Assembly: GCA_019671005.1 (NCBI GenBank)
Contig: CM033752.1
Coordinates: 27,908,969-27,972,968, forward strand
Direction of reading: 5' to 3'
Source of the DNA: Hibiscus mutabilis
Lineage: Eukaryota; Streptophyta; Magnoliopsida; Malvales; Malvaceae
DNA: 64,000 nucleotides
Below, piece after piece: positions 58,907 through 64,000 of this stretch; the stretch's first letter is position 1, and each line of letters opens with the position of its first letter. Position numbers and translations under genes: made by a program. The notes beneath the pieces were generated by a model, which saw only the letters and a program-made list of their open reading frames with translations, was not told the DNA's origin and did no database searches.

Positions 58907-60960
58907 CTGGTTAGGCCTGAGTCAAATTGTCATCCATACATCAATAATAGAAGTTAAGGCGTTTGTTGAGATGAAAAATAGAATGATGAAATGAGTGAAA
59001 AAAATAAATTTTGAGTGTACTTGGTAGAAAGAAAAATGAGAGGGAAAAATGAGAATTATAATTGTTTTTCATCATCATGTGTAAAATTAAATAATTCTAT
59101 TTTGAAACAAAAGAGGTGAGAAAATTTAAGAGATGTAAGTTAGATCAAAATTATATGTTCTTCGAAAGTTTCAATTTTTCCTCTCTTTTTTCAACTCTAC
59201 CAAACAATAAAATAAAAAATATATATTTTCTTTCAATATTTTTATTTTGCTAACAAACATACCAATGAAATTATAAATATTTCTTTCATCTTTCAACTCT
59301 TTTACCACTTTAATTTTTTTTTCAATTCTGATTTTCTCTGCATTCTACCAAGCAAAACCTTCGTTATTAAAAAATAACTCGGTTGAAAGGTGTTGCGACA
59401 AAAATTGACAAATGAATTTTTCAGTATTTGATATATATTTTTTAATAGTCTAAAGGTAGTTACAAGGTAATATCAATTTATATATGTTCTTAACCTTTTG
59501 ACAATGCGCACACACACTTTATTGACAAAGCGATTTAAACTGAGGTCTCTTAGAATAAACATCATCCGTTTTTTACTGAGACTACTTGTTGATTCTAGTA
59601 TTTGATATGTTATTTAAAAAAATACTCTGAAATATTTTTCAGAATTACATTAAGTTTGAAACGATAATATTGGATCGTTCACCCACATTGTAACAATATA
59701 TAAATAATGTGTATTTTAAAGAAATTTGTAAGCGTTTATTTCTGTTTGACCTAAACATAGCATCTACCCTAGGCCCAAAATTAATATCCAAGCCCAAATG
59801 AACCAAATCCCTTCCTCAAATCTAGCACAAAACCAAATCCTAAATCCGGGTCCAAACCTGGATCCAACACCCAAACTCAAATCAACTCAAACTGGTCCTC
59901 CCCTAAAATTCTCAACTCACTTATCCCCTCAATTCACTCACATGCACAACAACCCCAACTTCCTCACAATTGTCGGCAACCACTAACGACTCACCTTAAT
60001 TAATCCTTAAGCTCCTAAATTATTTTGTCAAAAATAATAGTTAGGTGATCAAAACAGAAACACAATAATAAATTGATGGAATACCAAATATGTTGTTTAC
60101 CTTAAAAATTAAGATTTTTTTATTTAATGAAAAATTAGCCCTCAAATTATTTTTTTTGCTTTGAACTCCTAATTTTTTTTTGTCAAAAATAAGCATTTAA
60201 GCTATCATTATATAATTATTTAAAGTAAAATTGTTAGTTGCGTAAAAAAAATTCTTTTTAAATACATTGACACTCAAGTCAAATAATTTAATCAAATTTT
60301 TAATTATATTTTAAAAATAATTATAATTAAATTGAAATTAAAAGTATTAAAATTCTTTTTATTTTTTAAATAAACACGTTTATCTCGAAAAATATTTTTT
60401 TATTAATTGTGTAACTCTTTTCTTTAGAAAAAGCTCTTTTGATTGAAACCCAAGTTGTAATCGAATGATATTCAAAAAAAAAATTGTAATCGATTTGAGT
60501 ACTTGAAATTTAAAACGATTTTGATTTTGTAATATTTTTGAAAATTTTTAAAACTTCAAATTGGTTTTGAAATATAAAACTCATGCATGCTTACACAATA
60601 ATTGTCACTTATTAATACTTAATAAGTGTAAGATGATTTTAATCTCTCAAATATATTTACACTAATATAGATTGATTCTTCAACGTTAATATGTTTCTAA
60701 CTATAAATCATATTTGATTGCACAACAATTTTCCCTTATCAATATATTATTAAGTCGCTATAAGTTAATTCCATATTGTTATACAATAATAACATATTAA
60801 ATTTATATTTCTAGATCCGCCTATGTTACTGAGGCCGTAATTAACCTTGGGCTTTATCGAAACTAACCGAACCCCATTTCAAACATAAACCACTCGTTAC
60901 ACCAAACCAAACTCGAAAAAGCCACAAACTGTCAAATACCCTCATAACCAAACCTGTAAA
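58907..60960. other. AT-rich spacer, no recognised gene
   Basis: About 2 kb. There is a weak inverted pair tacttggtagaaag (about 59018) and ctttctaccaag-like attctaccaagc (about 59342) that could be the ends of a 340-base MITE. A plus-strand frame at 59798-59986 is Pro/Asn/Thr-rich with no known domain. Nothing else was recognised. Confidence 0.45.
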
Positions 60961-61779
60961 ATAGCAAACGGAGTGAGAAACCAAAACCCATTACCGAAGG
61001 TAAAAGTTAAACAAAAACCAAGAAATTTAGGGTCTATTTGGTTCTCCAACGAAGTCTGTTTTTATTTTTATTTTTTTGAAAAATAAAAAACAGTGAAGAA
61101 AATATGTTTGGTTTAAAAATTAAAAAATAAAAACAAAAATAAGTGAAAATTTAAAAAAATAAAAAAGAATTCATTGAAAATGTTTTAAGAGAGCAGAAAA
61201 TATAAAAACAATTGTTTTTTAATTTTAACTTTATTTTAATTCGGGTTCAAATCCTTCTAATGTTATTTTTTAAAACTTTTTTTATTTACTTATATTTTAT
61301 TTATTAATATACTAATAATTTTCTAACTATAATTTATTTTAGTTATTTAATAATTAATTTTTTATTTATATTTTGAAAAAATTAGATACCAAACACATTT
61401 TCACTATTTTAAATTTTGAAAACAAGTTTTTAACCCTATTAACCAAATATGTTTTATAGTTTTAGAAAACTGAAAATTAAAATAGAAAACAAAGACGACA
61501 TGGGAATGTAATATTCTATATTTAATAAAAAAATATTTTCTAAAACCTTAATTTTCGATCTGTTGCCTTTGAGAGAAATTCAATGTTTTGTTCGTGGATC
61601 GGAATGATGAGAAGCAAGGACTCATGAAAAGGAAGACCACATATGAAAATCAGTGCGGACATACGGTAGGATCCTGACGGTCGAAAGGTCTATTTCGAAA
61701 GATTATTTTGTATATATATGTTTGAGTGGTTTTTAGGTGAAATGAAACACGAATCTGGGTTGGGACAAAGGAACCAATT

Positions 61780-62330
61780 GAGAAAGAGATTTTGGTTTTT
61801 TTTACCACCGTATGTGGTGGCGGCAAAAGTCAGCGAATGATAGACTTCACCATATATATAGTTCATCTACAGTCATAATCTGAAACCAATACAATGTGAC
61901 CCAATAAGGCCGAATCAAACTCTAACCTAAATTAAAATAAAAACTTTAATTTAGTTTTTGTTTGGTGCGCCGCTACAAGATGACCGTTAGATCAGGCATG
62001 ATCTGACGATTTAGATCAAGCTTGAAAAGACCCCTTATCTCCCCCACTTGCGAGTGGACGCCACCGTCCGACTCTTTATTTTTCTCACGCGCCCATGCAC
62101 TCCTTGTGTCTGTCCAGCTCCACGCCACTCAAGTTAGGAGAACCACTGCCAGCCACGTCGGCGTTCTCTCTCTGGTCCGTGCCTCCAACAACCATGGTCA
62201 CATGCAAAACCAAAAACAATCAAAAATTGGTAGGGTCGGGCATGAATATGGACAAAAGAATTTCAGAAAAAAAGCAACCAATGACGAATTTTCTTTCATT
62301 TTTTATATATACAAAATCGATGTAAATTAA
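61780..62330 (+). other. Possible diverged LTR fragment with hairpin
   Basis: An imperfect inverted repeat near 61987 (gttagatca and tgatctgac), followed by a GC-rich ccacgccact-type stretch and then an A-rich stretch, has the same order as the Ogre-like LTR near 32090-32600. Direct similarity is weak. No LTR ends could be set. Confidence 0.35.
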
Positions 62331-62332
62331 GA

Positions 62333-62673
62333 TGTGCACCATAGCATTGGATTTATTCAGAATCAACATCCCATCGATAAGGTGCAAAATATATGCTCAA
62401 GCAGCACAATCAATTTGTTTTGGTGCGAAATCGTTATTCAGAACAAAATATGTCTCCAACCATGTGAATTTGACACGTTTACCTATAACTGTATTGTTTG
62501 GCGGCGTCTTGCCCAAATATTTGTAGCACATAAATAAAACATCATACCGACTATGATCAATGATAGACATACCGTTAATTGGGACACCAAGTTGTACAAT
62601 CACATCTTCAAGAGTAATCGGGCACTCCTCGCACAACATATGATACGTGCAGTCTTTTGTTTCCGCCGTTCTT
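62333..62673 (-). pseudogene. Plant mobile domain fragment, one stop
   Basis: On the minus strand the frame reads ERTAETKDCTYHMLCEECPI, TLEDVIVQLGVPINGMSI, then YKYLGKTPP and VKFTWLETYF, then a TGA (62397-62399) and AYILHLIDGMLILNK. The TLEDV..QLG.P..G block followed by the WL segment and AYILHLI is the plant mobile domain, found in aminotransferase-like host proteins, in MULE elements and in extra ORFs of some Tat LTR elements. The TGA is at a position usually occupied by Arg. An upstream fragment may exist near 62900-62955 (AELLKNGLIEICSRPC). The source element is not clear. Confidence 0.75.
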
Positions 62674-63066
62674 TCAATCCACTAATTAGTGGGGGTACGA
62701 TCCTAAAACCAACAATTTTAAACATAGGTAAAAAAATCAGTTATGTGCAAAAATAATCGTATCCTAAAGTCTGGCTCATCGCTCCATATCAAGCGACGGC
62801 GAAAGTCACGCTCCTCATTCGATAAAATAAATCAGTCACACTTTTTTATTAATGCTACAAATATCAAATTTAATCTAAAAATTATATAATTATAAATTTA
62901 CACCAATAAATCCATGCCTCTCGTAACATGGTCGGCTGCAAATCTCAATAAGGCCATTTTTCAATAACTCTGCAAATATAATCGGTTTAGACAAATAAAA
63001 TTTTCAATTTTCTTAACTAATCATATAAATCATATCAAATCAACCACTAATAAATAATATAAAATA
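62674..63066. other. Spacer with possible upstream mobile-domain remnant
   Basis: AT-rich. A minus-strand patch at about 62900-62955 may belong to the same mobile-domain gene, separated by stops or an intron. Nothing else was seen. Confidence 0.4.
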
Positions 63067-64000
63067 TAACACCTACCACTCAGTCTAGAAGGATTAAACT
63101 CGAGTGGCAAATGTCATATTGATTACAAAAGTGATCCTAACACTAACGAAGTCAAAATGTGTATAAATTTAAATATTTTCATGCATAAGCAAATATCGGA
63201 TTAATACAACATAACCTAGATGAGAAAGAGTCTTAACATGCTAATCAAACACCGAGAGAAATGAAAAGCAATAAAATGTAAAATCATAATTTTATAGGCA
63301 TTCACAAAAGCAACGTGTCAAAACATAAATATAAGTTTAGAATCAAACTCATCATGCTTGAAATAGACACCACACCAAATTTCAGCTCAATCGGACTCCT
63401 CTATCATGCTCAATTGCACAAATTTGTAACTTTAGAGACTAAGATGTAAATACCATAAATTCAGGAATTTTCATGAAATTAAAACACCATCATAAAATTC
63501 AGTCAATTTTAGACATACATGCCAAATTTCAGCTCAAAAAGACATCTAAAACTCATTTTATTGCTATATGAATGTTTTAGAATTGAAATGCGATAAAACA
63601 AACTATTTTCCAGCCTTACAGACTACTCCCTGGTGATTTTCACGCAAGGTTTCGAAACCATTAGAAAAGGTTTCGAAAACTTTGCTTCAGTAGCCAAAAT
63701 TTCCATCTTGGTTTCAAAATTATGGGAAAGGTATCGAAACCTTGAGCCTATGGTTTCGAAACAATAAGAACATGTTTCGAAACTCTACTACAGAGTTGTA
63801 GGTTTTCAGTTTTTTTATCACTTTAATCAGCCCATAAACATACTTAAATGACTTATGCATGCTCCTAATGCATCATGAGCATATCATACACATAAAAATA
63901 TACTTGTATGCATAATTGAAACACCGAAGGATCGCTAGAACATGATTTTGACCAAAAAGTCAAAAAGTACATCTCATGTCATACTTTTGAGACCCAAAAG
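63067..64000 (-). repeat. Probable LTR fragment (gypsy-like), runs off the window
   Basis: Starts near ataacacctaccact (63067), like the minus-strand LTR ends elsewhere here. It contains phrases typical of chromovirus LTRs on the minus strand (agctgaaatttggc twice, tacatcttagtctctaaag). The partner LTR and internal region are outside the window, so class and start are uncertain. Confidence 0.45.
63648..63783. repeat. Array of ggtttcgaaacc palindromes
   Basis: One perfect 12-base palindrome ggtttcgaaacc (63648-63659) and five variants (ggtttcgaaaac, ggtttcaaaa, ggtatcgaaacc, ggtttcgaaaca, tgtttcgaaact) within about 135 bases. The centre of most copies is TCGA. Confidence 0.85.

Noticed and set aside
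59798..59986. 62-residue Pro/Asn/Thr-rich frame
   Set aside because: Low complexity, no start context, no recognised domain or neighbour.
61021..61500. Possible MITE with gggtctatttggttctcc end
   Set aside because: The left end resembles known MITE ends, but no matching inverted right end or target duplication was found. AT-rich similarity alone is not enough.

Overview
This window is a gene-poor stretch of a plant nuclear genome, most likely a eudicot. Evidence for this is the Ty3/gypsy chromovirus sequence with a C-terminal chromodomain, a Tat/Ogre-type LTR element with a tRNA-Arg-like primer site, PIF/Harbinger transposase and its Myb-like partner, a plant mobile domain fragment, hAT- and Tourist-like MITEs, and AT-rich spacers with plant-type microsatellites. 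I found no intact host protein gene, tRNA, rRNA or CRISPR. The exact species cannot be read from the sequence.

Layout. 1-4336: left-truncated copy of a minus-strand, apparently non-coding LTR element (family A). 4337-6114: AT-rich spacer with a Tourist-like MITE (4893-5545). 6115-46740: a second family A element, torn open by three later insertions. Its left LTR holds a Tekay/Del-like chromovirus (8364-27901). The right LTR of that chromovirus holds a second, related chromovirus (16192-26511). The right LTR of family A holds a Tat/Ogre-like non-autonomous element (31387-44076). Target-site duplications are visible for all three insertions: tcgat, atatg and aaagc. By-eye LTR divergence fits the nesting order: family A pair roughly 80-85% identical, both chromovirus pairs about 94%, Ogre-like pair about 98%.

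47047-55550: a decayed PIF/Harbinger element with a Myb/SANT-like ORF1 and a transposase pseudogene, interrupted by a solo gypsy-type LTR (51006-54297) that sits between two ~180-base direct copies of the flanking DNA. 55658-58898: a hAT-like element with 8-base target duplication, interrupted by a family A-like solo LTR (56210-58552, target duplication tacaa). 58907-64000: AT-rich spacer, a possible LTR piece, a plant mobile domain pseudogene and a probable LTR fragment carrying a palindrome array.

How the parts relate. Nothing here forms a host pathway; the window is a record of transposon bursts and decay. The outer chromovirus has lost protease, reverse transcriptase and most of RNase H by an in-frame deletion, leaving a 709-residue Gag-integrase-chromodomain reading frame whose catalytic glutamate is alanine. 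The inner chromovirus keeps all domains but has many stops, several of which fit CGA-to-TGA decay. The Ogre-like element has no pol; it has an upstream ORF joining a Gag-like zinc motif to a coiled coil, a broken gag, and a ~185-base tandem array in its 3' untranslated region. The points most worth a second look are the 180-base duplication around the solo LTR, the CpG-centred palindrome arrays shared between LTR families, the Ogre-like ORF1 mosaic, and the satellite-like array.
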